Shown piece by piece: positions 1 through 13,604 of a DNA stretch of 64,000 nucleotides. The notes under the pieces are model-generated. The model was not told the DNA's origin, did not search any database, and saw nothing but the letters and a program-made list of their open reading frames with translations. The stretch covers positions 14,096,229 through 14,160,228 of the forward strand of contig NW_019211456.1 of the NCBI RefSeq assembly GCF_002443255.2, in the 5' to 3' direction. The position numbers and the translations under genes were made by a program. This DNA comes from Varroa destructor. Lineage: Eukaryota > Arthropoda > Arachnida > Mesostigmata > Varroidae. The number at the start of each line of letters is the position of its first letter. Positions within the stretch are counted from its first letter, which is position 1.

Positions 1-1928
1 GGAAATAGGAGAGAAAACCGAGAGACAAACAGGGAGGACGCGGACGAAGTGTCAAGTGTACGAATATGTGGGTATGTATGCACATGCAGTTGGGCGTTGA
101 ATGGAGCCGGCGCTGATAGACACTGACGTATAACGACGAGATGCTTATTTACATTAGTCAGCTTCGTGGACTCGCTGGAAAGCAGTGTGCGTGTTTTTTT
201 TTGTTGATGTACAGCGAATCATTCGCAGCTTCGTGATGTTTTCTTTGAGCCTGACTATTGCGCTTGGTTTGTTTGAGCCGTTAGCTTTCTATTATACCTT
301 TTTGTACTGATCTTCGTTTTGTCTCGACGGCTGTAATTGCCGCTACCTGTCAAGCGCACTCACATCGCTACTGCCGTACATACTCGTACCGTAACTGCAC
401 TATGTTTTTATCAAGTATCCTTCGGAGTAATTTATTCATATTCTCTCGTTTGTTTGCGATAGGGAATATAACATTTTGTCTAACGAAAATTGCCTATGAA
501 GTGTGTCTGCTAGCAAGACTTCTGCAATGCACTTGATACTGACCTATTAGTATTACTGATTTTCTTCTCGGAGATAATTCCCATCAATTTAATCTTCATT
601 GAGGTCACTTTTTCCGGATGATTTTTTACGAGTAACTACATATTTAGACGGCAGTACTAGTTGTTCGAATCGCGTGTCTAGAATGCTAACACAATATATT
701 CGTGTGATACACTGCTATCATCACGTGACGCCTTCAGGCGTTTTATCTATGAGGACGCATACGATACAATGTAAACTCAGTTTCCTTGTCACGTTTGAAA
801 CTGGAACTTCTCTACAGGTCACCTCAATCAAAATGGCGGGTCGGTGAATGCAATCTCATCACTTGGTGAACTGAAAGCTAGAACTATACGTTTCAAAGTG
901 GAAAATCTGGCCAAATAAATGCATCTGGTAAACGTAGGCAGCAATAGCGGGAGCTGTTCCGTTACTTCAAGTTACAACAAAGTTTTCATAATGCACCCAA
1001 TGTAAATTATTGTCAAAAAACACTACGTTGTTAAACTTGTTTATATACAGCCGTACGTCAAATGTTATTCAAATCAATGATCGCGGCATTGATTTGGTTT
1101 AGTATCTAGTCAATTGGAAGCCTATTTGTATAGTTAGAATAAAAATCTTTCAGTGATGATCCATTTACGAGGATTGTCCTAAAGCGGTTATTTAGAAGAA
1201 GTCGTTCGCTGGAAGCTTCGGCCAATCCGTAAAACCAAACAATCTATCGTATAGGTGCATTTAACGTAATGAAATGTTTACTGGCGGTATATGATCATTA
1301 TTAAATGATTTAACCCTGATAATATCTTTCTTTTAACTTCGTTTAATAGAGGACAGGTATGTTTTTGAGTAAAGGGACAGATTTTACGCGCGTAATTTTC
1401 TGTCTTGACGATTGTTCAAGTTCGCACCGTACCAAATATATTCGGCAGATTCCCAGAAAGTCACGCAAATTCTTAACTTCTCTAAAAACTTCTGACACTG
1501 TTTTGAGTAGCGTAGTATTTGCGTCGCGGTCTACTTCAATGATACATTTTTTATCTCTAACCAAAGGATTGTTTTCGTGTGCCTAATTCATCTAACTGTT
1601 CAAGCATTATGAGTTAGCACACTCCCAGGAATCTTCGAACAAATACCATGTAGACGTACGCTCAAATTACGTAATGATTAATTACTTCTAATTATTAATG
1701 GTAATACAGAAAATTCATCGTTTTTTTTTTTTTGAAATAACGGATAATATAATTTAATTAAACGTGTAGAAGCCTTTTACGTGTTTGAGATAAGGTGAAG
1801 AGTTTAAGTTTTAGCCAAAAATACACATACGATTGTATGATAACACTCACAGCTACCGTTTTGGAGATACAAAAATTTACCAATATCTTATAATACTATG
1901 TCTCCAACATAGATAAATATATACGCAC
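1..1928. other. Non-coding, AT-rich; probably intron after E14
   Basis: No CTLD-like exon is seen on the minus strand here, although the gene must continue. The open frames present (for example 1343-1564 and 599-847) show no domain and no convincing splice pattern. A run of T at 1722-1732 is the only low-complexity feature. Confidence 0.6.
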
Positions 1929-2018
1929 CTGGAAAACGGCAGCTTCATCATCCATCTGGATAGTGAGCAATGTCGCGTTTAATTCCCTGCAAATGGCAGC
2001 TGCTGTGTTCCCCGAGAC
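1929..2018 (-). CDS. E14: helix region of CTLD-2
   Basis: Exon of exactly 30 codons (phase 0 on both sides), acceptor TTATTGCAG, donor TTCCAG|GTGCGT. It encodes VSGNTAAAICRELNATLLTI followed by QMDDEAAVFQ, matching the first-helix Cys and the L-L-T-I...D-x-x-E of a CTLD. The Trp normally found three residues before the helix Ala is missing (NTAAA), so this second lectin-like domain looks more divergent than CTLD-1. One sequon (NAT). The remaining CTLD-2 exons (WIG, long loop and WND parts) were not found between here and the left edge, so they probably lie outside. Confidence 0.88.
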
Positions 2019-3119
2019 CTGCAATAACAAGCAAAATAGCATCTCACTACTATTCATAACTAAATTTATATATATATATATATATATATAAAAGCTGCAA
2101 GTATCCGCCAATGTAGACACATTTTAGCAAAGCCTTAGAGCCTATATCCTTTCGCTGGCTTTTTTTTTTAAGTAGAAAGAAACGCGATGTGATCATCTGA
2201 GCACCGCTTATTGGAAAACTACTCCCACGCGTGATTTTCTACGTGGCCTCGCACCACTAGCGTGGGCCTGCCAAAAACACTGTTTCATGTTTTGGGCGGC
2301 ACAGAAAGGGATGTAGATGGTTCTTCTGCCTATTTGACGGCGGTTCCAGTTGCTGTACTGTCAAGGGACAGAAGGCTTCCTTGTTGAAGCCGGCGTTACT
2401 GCCAAAGCTGCAATTATCTTTATTTACGACAACGACACCCCTCATCCGGACAAAGCTCACTGTATCGGGTCCACATCGTCAATAACCCAGATGGGGAAAT
2501 GCCGCCTTATACTCTCGGACCACAGTTTTGATTGAAAATGCTTTGAACGACAGTGCACTAGTGACCGCACTTGACGCGCAAGAAACATGAAAGAAAAGCT
2601 ATGGTTACGCGACTACGAAGTGCTCTCGTGAAAAAGCCCTTCTGTTGGATATGCTTATTTGATCTGGGTCTGCCGCACAGGGATTATGGCTCTCTGCCTA
2701 AGAAGACCCGATTAAGCTGTAAATATTTTAAAGGTTTAGTAACATTCAAATGTATGGATTTCCCTTGGTACCGTTTGCTATCCACACATTATCGGACTGG
2801 CGAAGAAGGCAAATACTAATCTAGCCCCCACCCGTTCGTTCATTTCATAGGCAATTTAGACAAGCGTTGTAATTTGCAAAAACAGAAACGCAAATTTATT
2901 TTGGTAAGGAAGTTATTGGGTTGGGGTGTCTTCACAAACTTAGACACTAGACCATTGAAATTTTACATACTAAATGATAGGAGACAATTAGAATTGCTTT
3001 ATATTATATGAGCTTTCTGCTCATCTATTAAAGTAAAATACTTATACGAGAGCAGCTGTGTTCCACTTAAGAAAAAGCTGAAGTTTAAGTGAAAGAATAA
3101 ATACGTTGTGAGATCATAC
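2019..3119 (-). other. Intron E13-E14 (1.1 kb)
   Basis: GT-AG intron. It holds a perfect TA microsatellite at about 2066-2091, roughly 50-70 bases before the E14 acceptor. Nothing else recognised; the GC-richer stretch at 2250-2820 has short frames on both strands without homology. Confidence 0.7.
2066..2091. repeat. (TA)n microsatellite
   Basis: About 13 uninterrupted TA units in the intron before E14. Confidence 0.95.
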
Positions 3120-3214
3120 CTGGGGCATGCCACCAACAAGGTAACAGTGACCGCTGTGGAAATGGTAGTCTGCAGACTCACAGCGGCGCTCCCGATGCCC
3201 GCTCGGATCTTCAT
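3120..3214 (-). CDS. E13: start of CTLD-2
   Basis: Exon of 95 nt (2 + 31 codons), acceptor AACTGCAG, donor CCCCAG|GTATGA. The frame is fixed by E12: it reads EDPSGHRERRCESADYHFHS, then GHCYLVGGMPQ, the opening of a CTLD (first Cys, Tyr/His-rich strand, G-H-C-Y). Another frame of the exon begins with ATG and is also open, but it does not join E12 or give a domain. Ends in phase 0. Confidence 0.9.
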
Positions 3215-6173
3215 CTGCAGTTGGAGATCACAATTGTGCAGAAATGTGCAAAAAAAATTATTCAATTTTTTTTGTTTCCGCTTTTTTTTTAATAAGGTAT
3301 CTAAGCCACCCTAACCTAGCTCGCTCATAATCTAAAGTAGGATAGACTCTTACACACCACTACTTAGTGCAGAAAATCTTGAAAACATTTTTCGCTACCT
3401 CTGATGGATAGGCTTAACCTATCGTGAAAAGATGAGTCTGCGAAGAATCTGGATAATGCTAAAAAATAGAAAAACATTCCTGTCAAATCCTAATGCTGCT
3501 GCACCTCGATACGCAGTAGTGACTAGTGGCATCTTCAGCTGCACACCAGTGCGTGTATTTGCATATATTAATTTTCCAAATGCCACCCTTGAGGTAACGT
3601 GCTCTGATGGCTATCTAGTTGAGAGCGCGTCTCAATGAAGGCTTTTTTAGCACAGATAAATTAATCATTTATTCTCAAAAGTATTCGAGTCCTGTTGGTC
3701 TGTCCATCAAGTTGGTGCCTATAGCCGAAATGCATTTTCTATGTTATACAATTACTGTTAAATTTCGTAATCTAACTCGTCCCTTTGGCCTGACGTTATA
3801 TTCCTATTAGTTGATTAAGGTAGAGGACTTTCTGAAAAATTCGTGCGCGAGTCTACTCATATATCCCAGCTTAACCTCATATAATGATTTCGCGAGGGAT
3901 ATAAGCTAAGTTTCAAACATAATTGTTTGTCTAGGGATAAAAACTATAAAACGCTGAGCGTTACTTACAAACGACCTTTAAGGGCCCAGTATATATTGAA
4001 TGATCAAAATACTATTCCCACATGATCACTGACAACTGAGATAAGATACCGATTGAAATACCGAATTCGCATTTTATTATATGATTTAATTTACTAGATT
4101 GAAATTAGCTTATGAGGCCGGACAAAGTTTCTGTAGTAGCGCCTACAGAAGTACTTTATCAATGAAGTACTGAAGTACTTTTAAATATGCTTAGCCCTCC
4201 ACTTATAATACAACGCCTAAGGGTGTGCGTGATATTGTAAATGAAATCTAAAACTATTCTAAAAGTACATAAGATTTACCTATGTTATAAGTTTATTCAT
4301 GTCCTGATATCTGTCATCGGGGGCTGCTTTAGTGAAGGGATCTTTCCAATTCACTGGCTAAAACGCATGCTATATATGGTTTGCTCTTTAAAGGGTACTG
4401 TTTCGAACATTACTGTTGAACAATTTCTAATACTTCATTAAAAGTTTCACTTGACTTAACTGCATTCTCTTTCTTGCAGTTATTTTTAGACAATAATATA
4501 CTATATTATTAAGATAGAAATGTATTATAATCCTAGTCTCTGCACGTTATAAGACCTTATATATGAACCTATAGAGGGATCAAGGACGTGACCAAAAAAG
4601 ATATTTATTTCCCATCTTTAAATATCACGTTAGGCTACGTTCATTTTTCCATGAGCTATTGGCTGCAAAAGCCACCCAACACATAACATGTCGGTTTTTA
4701 TATTTTTTTTTGCCGTATACGCGAAGGGTCTGTGAAAAGGGAATAGATTCTTGGGGTTGTGCTTTCGATTGGACAAACTGTGTTTGGATACCGTTCGTTA
4801 ACCAAAAATCTTTACTTGTTTGGAAAAGGCATCCTTTAGGAAGTCGTCATTATGAAGAATAGATAGGGTCGGCAATGGCACATTAATTGTAGAAAAATTG
4901 CAGGGGACGCTGTGAAGGGTGATTAGCCGCCGAACAGAAACCCTAGTATTGTTGGGCGCGTTGATCCGATAAAGCGAATGAGGAGTAAAAAAATGCTGAA
5001 GCAAAAGCGTCGTTCAGTAATTAGTAAAAGAACTTCCTATAACCAGTCCTCTTGGCGCCGTCTGTCTGGCCGTACGCATAAGAATCTAGATCGGGCTATG
5101 TGAATGAAAGTAGCTATCTCCCCACATCCGGAGCAATCCGGGAAAAAAATTTGACGTAGCAAGGAAATATTCAAGGACAGAGTGGAAAAATAATCTGTTT
5201 CATTTTTTAGGAAAATTTAGAAGTCATAGTTAGCCAGCCATACCATCCCCACTTCTTTCCGCCATTCATATCAGAGCATAGCTAATCCAGCGTATAGCGC
5301 AGAAGGTAACCACCCCTACCCCCTACAGAACCGCGAGGTGGAACGCAGCTTAACTAAAGCTATCGCGCGATGAACTGCGGCGGAATTCAACAAAGATCGA
5401 ATGGCAAGGCAGGCAAGAGGGCCTGCAAAAAGGTTCCAAACTCAATTAAAACGTTCAACTAATAGTTTTCCCTTAGGACAGGCGAAAATGACGATGATAA
5501 ATCAACGTAAGGGTCGAGACAAGGCAGTTCCATCCTCGCATTAGCAAAGAAACGACCATAACGACGGCGTTTATTTAAGTGCGGGCTTTAGATCCGAACG
5601 AACGGAAGAATGGTCATAAGCTAGACCATCGCTAGATATAATAAAGGGGACGGACTTGGGATCGGGCCTCGTCAAAAGTCAAGAAGGGACAGACGCAGAA
5701 GAAGAATATCAATGAAATGGGAAAATAGAATGGCGCGTACTTTTTTTTACTCAGATAAAAACAGTCTACGATGGATTCACTTAGAATAGCTTGTCCGTCT
5801 TTGCTACGCTAGGGTCTAAACATAATAGGCAAAGTCAGCAGAGAACTAATCGCTAGGATTCAAGCAGAGCATCCACAGATAAAAATGTTTCGGTTCTCAG
5901 CCATCAGCACGGAACTAGTGGCTCATATGAAACACTCCAAAAACGATTGACGCGCGCTTTAGCAGGAAAAGTACGTTGTGCATATGTTTGATATTTAAAG
6001 TTTTATATTTACTGTCTCGGTGTGTAAGCCTGTTTTCCGGTGTGCAAGCCGAGAATAGGATATTTCGAAATGTACAAACGAACTAAAACAAAGAACAGAT
6101 AAATCAATACTCTGCCCACCTCTCACTGGTATATGATACGCATAGACTGTTCAACGGTACGACACATACATAC
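3215..6173 (-). other. Intron E12-E13 (3.0 kb)
   Basis: GT-AG intron without recognised genes. It contains three copies of GAAGTACT at 4148-4180. Part of it (5250-5960) is purine-rich on the plus strand. Confidence 0.6.
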
Positions 6174-6385
6174 CGTCATCGTTGACGATCAGCACTTCGG
6201 CTTTGAATCCTTTGAAAGCATGCGAGAAATCACTCACGAAAGTGATCTGCATACTACGCGACGCGGTAAAACGCAGCAGTTTAATACGTTCATTCCAGTT
6301 GCCACAGATTCGACCTCCCGACGACTGTAGAAGACCCGGAGGGTGCCAGGCTCCACCCGTGACCTCTACATAGTCATAGTCGCAG
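6174..6385 (-). CDS. E12: second half of CUB-D
   Basis: Exon of 212 nt (1 + 70 codons + 1), acceptor TGCTTGCAG, donor GACG|GTATGT. It encodes CDYDYVEVTGGAW, GGRICGNWNE, then MQITFVSDFSHAFKGFKAEV. These are the third Cys with D-Y-V-E-V, the fourth Cys in I-C-G, and the closing F-x-S-D...K-G-F. With E11 this is a complete CUB of the calcium-binding kind (acidic residue in E11, Asp in YDY, Asp in VSD). The intron between its halves is 8.5 kb. Ends in phase 1, joined by AT of E13 to give Asp. Confidence 0.95.
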
Positions 6386-9099
6386 CTGCAAGCACACGTG
6401 GATAACAATAGTCAAAATATCATGGCATTATTAGTTGGCAAAAACGGCACTCTTGTATAAAAATAAGGACACCTTTCTATTTGGTTATGAAGTTTGAGGT
6501 TTTTACCTATGTTGTCAGCAGCTTGTACTCATCTCACTTAAGCAGCAGGAGTAGATATCCTGGTTATATAGGCAAAGCATGTCACGTTACCATGCATTTG
6601 GGTGTTCGTAACATAAGAACGACTATGGTTATGCTCAGGAGGGTCAGAGAGATGCCGATATGAGTCGGACGGTCCGCCAGTTCCACTCAAGCAGACACCT
6701 ACCCACCCGCAACAACCGTATATGGTTAGATAAGCTAGTTAACATAAGGGCTATGGCAAGAACGCAGAAGAGAGTAACGCAGCAACGACGGGGTCCACGA
6801 GAAACACTAGGGAAGCATGTAATCAACCCGGAAGGCGTCCCCAACGAAGTGATATAGCTCTCCGCATACGACCCCTGGTGGCCCCGGCTGGAATCGGGCT
6901 GGCTGTCTAGTTTCCATGGTACGGTACAGTGCAATGCGATGCGATGCCGCCGCATTCGTCGTCGGAGTCGTCCTCGAGTGCCTTGCCGCTCCAGCCGACG
7001 GGCCAAACGGCCGCCGTTCGGCACAGCATCCCTTGGGTCTCGTAGATGCGTGTTTGCCAGCAGAGGACGCAGGCAGGACAGAGGACATCGTCGAAACGAC
7101 GATGTTGCGCATAAACCCAGCGAACTAGCAATTTCTCCGAGTTCGTAGCCGTTTCTGTTGACGCGCATGCCAGCCCGCGGCGAGAACAGCAAAATCATTG
7201 CGTCTCGTTAAGGGACCCGGGAGGGGTGAGGTGAGCGGAGGGAAGTGGGGAGGGAATTGTGCCATACGGTTACACAGCCTGTCGAAGTTAGCGGTATATA
7301 CATTTGGCTAACTATGTCTACGTTCACTCTAACAAAGTACCACAGTGTTATCCACCTCTAACTGCATTCTGCGTACCCCATACAGCATGGAGTATCAAAC
7401 GTAATCCGTATTCCATGGGTACAGGACCCTAAATACCAGTCATATAGCGTTTACGTTCAGACACCCACATCTCAGTATGCATTTTTCATAGATTGACGTA
7501 AATTGCACATGTCTAAACGCACATAGCAGTAATATGAAGAAAACTTAACTATGTTAGCTGTATGAAGCTCAAAGGAAAAGAGAGATTATGCGGGAGAATG
7601 GTGATCTTGGTACAAGCCGTAAAGATGATATCATATAAAAGGTGTAGGCCAATATATATATATATATACGACCATATCACAAAAGACCCATGCGTCTTTT
7701 GATTTTCCTAAAATTTCTAGATTGAAGCTCGTGGATGTTCTGGTGATGAAGAAATACGAATATACGTATAACAGGTAACAGGTAGCCGCACATTAAGGCA
7801 TCAACTTTCAGCAATGTACAGGCAGTAGAGGAAGGAGGCTTTGTCTTATCCATTAGCATATTGCTTACTTTAGCAACATGAGCTTTTTAAAATTTCTCAA
7901 GGGCACCCCCTATTAGCCAATTGCTATTTACCAGTGGTCTTCGACGGAAGTACTACTCGTGAGTTATATACGTCCAACCGGGTTCTTTAAATTTCTTTTT
8001 GTATTGTTTCGGCAGAAGTCAGCTGCGTACGAAGGACAAGCAAAGTTTGCTTCTAAAACGTGCGCATGTCTCTCAATTTGGATTCCAGCGAGCGGGAAGT
8101 CGATACGCCATAACGCTACGAAACAGGCTGAACCCCGCGTTCCGTACTGGCCTAGCTCTCAGAGATGGTCTAGAATCATGAGTCATATCCGCGATATGAC
8201 AACAGTGTACTCCAAGCAAAGCAAAAGGCAAAAAGGCAAAAACCCAACAAAATGGCTAAATCCGTAAGAGTTCCTATTATTACAGATTCTACCATTGAAA
8301 AGTGTTTTTGAGGAGTACCCTGGCATGTGCAGATGCTCTTTGCGGATAAGAAACGACCATAAAGAATAGACGCGTAAACAGATGCCGAGGTTCGGTGCCG
8401 TAAAAAAAAGAAGAGACAACTCCATCTTAAAGCTCATTGGTGGTACGTCTTTCTGTGTGCTGTCGTTTTGATGCTGCTTATATGTGCTAGACCCGGTCTC
8501 ATCCCGTGTCCTGCTTACACTTGTTCTCTGTTTGTTCGAAGGGAATTGTGGAAGCAATGCGAAACGACGCTGCCACCATCGCTATTACAACTGCTGTGGC
8601 GCCTGTCGAGTTAAGCTTCTCATCGGTAACCGGCTTACCCGCTCCAGGAGTAACCGAAAATTCCGCAGCGATCGCCATTGGTTATTGTTGTTTACTGCCT
8701 ATTGACGACCAAAATAGTAGAATAAATTCGAACTCAGCAAGTTGGCTGGCCAGGAGCTAGTAGGACCAAGTGAGGAGAGTACTAAGGAGGCCAAGGAACA
8801 CTATATAGATGTTATCGTTCCCTGTCAATCCTTCCCTGGTTCCCCGTTCGCGCCTGCTCCGTTGCCTTTTATCAGTGGTTACTGCCACCTGCGCTTAAAC
8901 ATCATTCAATAAAAAGCCTGCGATAACTCGTAGTGAGTTCCAGGAGCAGTCGTGGGGATGACTTCGGCCGACTAATATATCGCAGAGGGAGCTACCTGCT
9001 CCCTCTGCCTCTTCGTGAAATCATATCGACATTTAACAGACGCTGCAGCTAATTTAATGTTCTCGCTAACACTTGAAAACGTTTTTACTTTTATAATTT

Positions 9100-9330
9100 A
9101 TAAAGAAGATTTACGTATATTATATAGAATGAAGGTATATTACAATATGATAATTTATTTATGTAAAGCTGTAATTAATTTCTTATATATGATAGGTGAT
9201 ATCATAAACGATAAAAAAAATATGTAAATGTACAATAATCTATAGATATATATTTTTATATGTATATTTAATATATATACATTTATATATATAATATATT
9301 TAATATAAATTATTATAGTTGGCCTTGCTG
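9100..9330. repeat. AT-rich low-complexity block
   Basis: Nearly pure A/T sequence with TATATA, TTTATA and ATTTATAT motifs, densest at 9238-9316. Confidence 0.85.
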
Positions 9331-12300
9331 GGGAACTCAGCCAACCTTGTGTACTTCGTAACGCATTGGGCTATGTAATGTATTAATGTGTTGTCGTAAG
9401 TTAATAAAGTTAAATAAAATTTTCAATAATCAAGATGAAAGAGGCGTATTTAATCGTAGTAGTAATAGGTAACACAAATATTACTATCTGTATAAGGGGT
9501 TGTGATACCATATTTATATATTATTATGGATTAGGCTACGGTTCCAGATGTTTTACGAAACTTTCCGTGGTGTTAACGCACTGTGACTGTTGCCGACTGG
9601 TAGTCCCACATGGATAGCCTGCAGTACCATATTAAAGACTCATACCTACTTCGATGTTGATCCAGTGATTTCCTATTTCTGGATTGTCGATATCGAAAAT
9701 TGGCCCCTCTGCAGAAGGTACCCTTCAGAAGGCGATGTGTATCTGATTATTAATGAATACAGGTTTATATATATATACACTGAACGTTTGCCCCTGACCT
9801 ACATTAAAAGCAGAGATAACGGCAACTGAATGCTGACGAATTATTTGACGCCCTTGATTAGCAGTCTAACTTATGCCGGAATGACGTGCATATTTGGACG
9901 GAAACTCATGCGTTGACCGCACCGAATTACGGGGGTACCGTTGGAGTAACAGTCGTTATTCATGATTAAGATCTCAACCTATACAGCAGACTGTTTTTGG
10001 TTTAAGACGTAGGTTGTGTGAAGTAACCTATTCTAGATTGAGAATGTTTAGCAATTCAACACCGATAGTTGCTGTTTGGTTTTCTATACGCATGCAGCTA
10101 TCCTTGAAGGATGTTCGTGATGAAGTCATCGCCAATATTCAAAAGAACTGTTTATTTGAGAATGAAGATAACAAGATTGGTGGCTCGATTTGCTTCTTCA
10201 TTGGGAAACGACTGGTTGCATAGAGAATATTTGGTTTGACAGGTGTAGACCTCTCCATGTGCTTGCGAACGGTCTCAGAGAAGGCCTTGTATAGGAATAT
10301 GAAAAGTATTAGTAGAATCATCATTCTCTAAATGAAGCTACATTCTGCTTGCGTATGTTGGTCCGAAGCTTCTAGGTTTCTGTGTTATTTTGGAGGAAAA
10401 ACTGCGTGAAGCACTCTGTATTGAATCTAAAGCACCGGTGATTCGTCATTTATTGGTAGAAATTGTTTCTAAAAACAGTGGTTTGACGCAAAAACGAAGC
10501 TTGGACTCTATTAATCGTCGCATCGATTTGTCCAGCACATACAAAATGTCTTTTTGACTTTATTGGTCTCTCCTTGAGCCAAACGGACTGAGACACACCT
10601 ATATATGACAACCTAACATAGTGCGGTTCTGTCGTCTTTGATTTCTAACCGTTTCTGGCAGTGCGTGCGGGTTTGTTCGTTCGAAGTGGATGTAATTTTG
10701 CAAGATGCCAGTTTGCTCCTACGCTAGTATATACTAATTTAATATCACAGATTAATGGCTTAATGAAGTAGATATTGTTTTCAGGAATTGTTTTTAAGGC
10801 CTCTCAAGCCTCTCATTGTGTCTTCGTTTCTGCTTAGTATCGACTTGGAGAAAACAACGGGTAGAGAATAACGTAACCTTCGTTTCCTTTGCTAGTCGTG
10901 TGTCGATAGCAGTCTTGTTATTGTTTCGGTTTACTCTTGCCGATTCTGTTAGGCAGTAGTCAACCAGGTTGGCAGCGGTGGACCGCGCATAAGTTCTCTT
11001 TGACCTGAAACTTGCCGTAAGTTAATCCCCTGTATGTTTCTGGTCAAATTGAACGGCGACTGAACGTTTAGATTGATCGTAAATAATACTTAATTTTAGT
11101 GAATTTTTCTTAAGACATCAATCAGCCAATTATATAATTCGTACAGCAATAGGAATTACAATTTGAAATAAGAGTACACGTTTAACCTTAAAGTGTATGT
11201 AACAATAGTAATCCGAAATATGGGCTTTCACAAAATCAAAAAATAACAAATATCGCTTATTAAAACTGCAAGAGAAAACAACTCTGTATTGATAAAAAAA
11301 TCACACATCTTTTATCTGTTTTTTTTTTTGTTGATCAATATGTGAAATATCAAAGAATCGAAAATTAAAGCTGGTAATTTATACATTGTACGTTGTCAGG
11401 GTGACAAATCGTCGTCTTTCGATGTGTAATATCCATGTTAGATGTCGAAATATGCATACCAAGTTTACTTTGTTTATCAAGAAAGTTTGTTTGGTACCAC
11501 TAAGAAACGGGCACCTTACATGGAATAATCTTTTTAACCGAAAATATATTGAGCAAAGCAAAAATTACCTTAGTCCTTTCAACCTTTTCTTATTAGGAAG
11601 TCGGTCTAAAACCCACTCAAGGACAACTGGACACATATTTACACCGTGTTGCCGTATGGGCGAAACAGACGTCACAATTTTTTGCTCTATCTCCTCTACG
11701 TGTAAGTATACATTTTAGTATAATTTTTCGAGATCTATCGATCTTCGTGTAAAAAAATATTTTCGATAACTTAGCACTTCCCTTGTGTTTTTTCAGAAAA
11801 AGACCACCTTGTTATGTCTGCTACCAGAAACCCGGTAAGTAATCAAAAGCTGATCAATAGTAGTTCTCCATTTGTTTTTGTTAATTTTGTAGTTGTTGTG
11901 CCATTAGCACAGGGAAATATCTATTCAGAGAATAGGGACATGTATTGTATTCTTAGTCTGTTCGTTCATTGATTGGTATAAAGTGCATCCTTTCAGAGAA
12001 CACCGTATCCATTTTGTACCTTTCCGGAGCATTTGCACATAAAAATTAAGAAGCATGTACAGCATTTCGGCTCTAATATCCGCACAGGAAATACCTTGTC
12101 TGGACAATTTGACTTGCAGAAAAAAATTTAAGGATATACCAAAATGTAATGTACATCAGCCTCTGCAACTTTCTCACAGACAATCTCCAAAAAGAACATT
12201 TTCAAAAATGCGCGCCGATGTCGTAGAAAGACGCCGCTAACTGTGATACATATATTATACGAAAACAAGGAAACCTATTAATGTTATCAATAAAGATTGA

Positions 12301-13578
12301 AAATCATATGTGCATAATATATTGCTGCAATTTCAGGTAATGCTTATTATGGCGAAGAAAAAAGTATTTAACAAAAAGATTTGAACAACTCGAAGGCTTC
12401 TATTAGAATACACGCAACCGCACATCCCTGTACAGACGTACGACGCATTCGAATACGCATCATAGATGAGGCAGAGTTGAGAACGGCTGATAGTTGGTTC
12501 AGTATAGCGACAAACGTGAGTTACGAAAACTACCGATCATGCTCTGGATCCGTCGTTACCCCCCGAAACAAATAGGCGTGTTGCGCTGTATTATCTTACC
12601 ACTTTAAGCATACATTAATATACCCTGCTACATGGCTAGCAGAAAAGCAAATAAGGCAGTCGGACTCAAAGGGGATAAGGGTACTCCACAGGACAATGAG
12701 AAAGCGTGCCTCCAACATAACGATCGTTTGTGGCCAAAGGAAGAGAGAGATCAGTGCCAGTAGAGTAATGCTATATCGTGTGTGTATGTATATCTCATTA
12801 TGTTTGATGATAATGATCAATTATTTATTGCTTGATAAATTAATAATAATAGCTTGGTGAGTAAAGTATTTGCGTGGTAATCGTAAGGCACGCTGTAGCG
12901 TAGGTTCGAATCCGGTCATACTGTACCGGTTACGTACGGGGAATCCGCCAGTTTATCACTAATCCTGTTTTTCGATTATAGATCGTTCGTTTCTTTACAA
13001 AGTTAGTATAAAGGATGTGTGCGGGCAGTCTACGGGATTTGCTTTGTCCTTTGAACACAGACATAAGCACGATCATTGACATACGTATAAGATTCAAATA
13101 AAACCTTATAGGAAGCGACTATGTGAAGCATCAGGGTTCTCTTCGTTAGTCTAATGCTTAAGGTCTGTTCTGACTAGTCGAGGAGCGTTCGATCCCCGAG
13201 AGGGCAAGAAAGTCTTTTTCAAACCCCGTTGTATATCCAGCTGCTGTTTAATGGGAATTTGGCTGAACAACGCGAGAGCTGAAAGTTAGCGAGGGTCGCA
13301 ATGTGGGAAAAGAAATATAGCGGCGGCAAACAATTGGACAGGGAATGGAAGCAGGACCTGGCAAGACCGAACAGCCTGGCTACTCCACTGGAACCGCGGC
13401 TGCCGCATTGACGAAGGCGAGCCTCTAGCTGAAGGGGTCGTTGCTGGCTGGAATTACGAAGCGAGGGAATCTAAGTAACGAAATGAGGAGCCAATTGCAG
13501 CGGTAGCAGTAACAGCAAAAGTAGAAAGAGACGGCGATAGCGCAATGTCTAAATTCAATTTTCAAAGATCTTTTCGGT

Positions 13579-13604
13579 TGCTGCTGCTGCTGCTACTGCT
13601 ATTG
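13579..13604. repeat. Imperfect (CTG)n-type triplet run
   Basis: Four to five CTG/TGC units followed by CTA and CTG variants, inside an intron. Confidence 0.8.

Noticed and set aside
3120..3214. ATG at the start of E13 as a translation start (MKIRAGIGSAAV)
   Set aside because: The ATG directly follows the acceptor and is in a frame that gives no domain; the phase from E12 selects the CTLD frame.
6807..7131. GC-rich block at 7 kb as an extra exon between CUB-D and CTLD-2
   Set aside because: It lies before E12 in transcript order, between E11 and E12, whose codon closes exactly without it.
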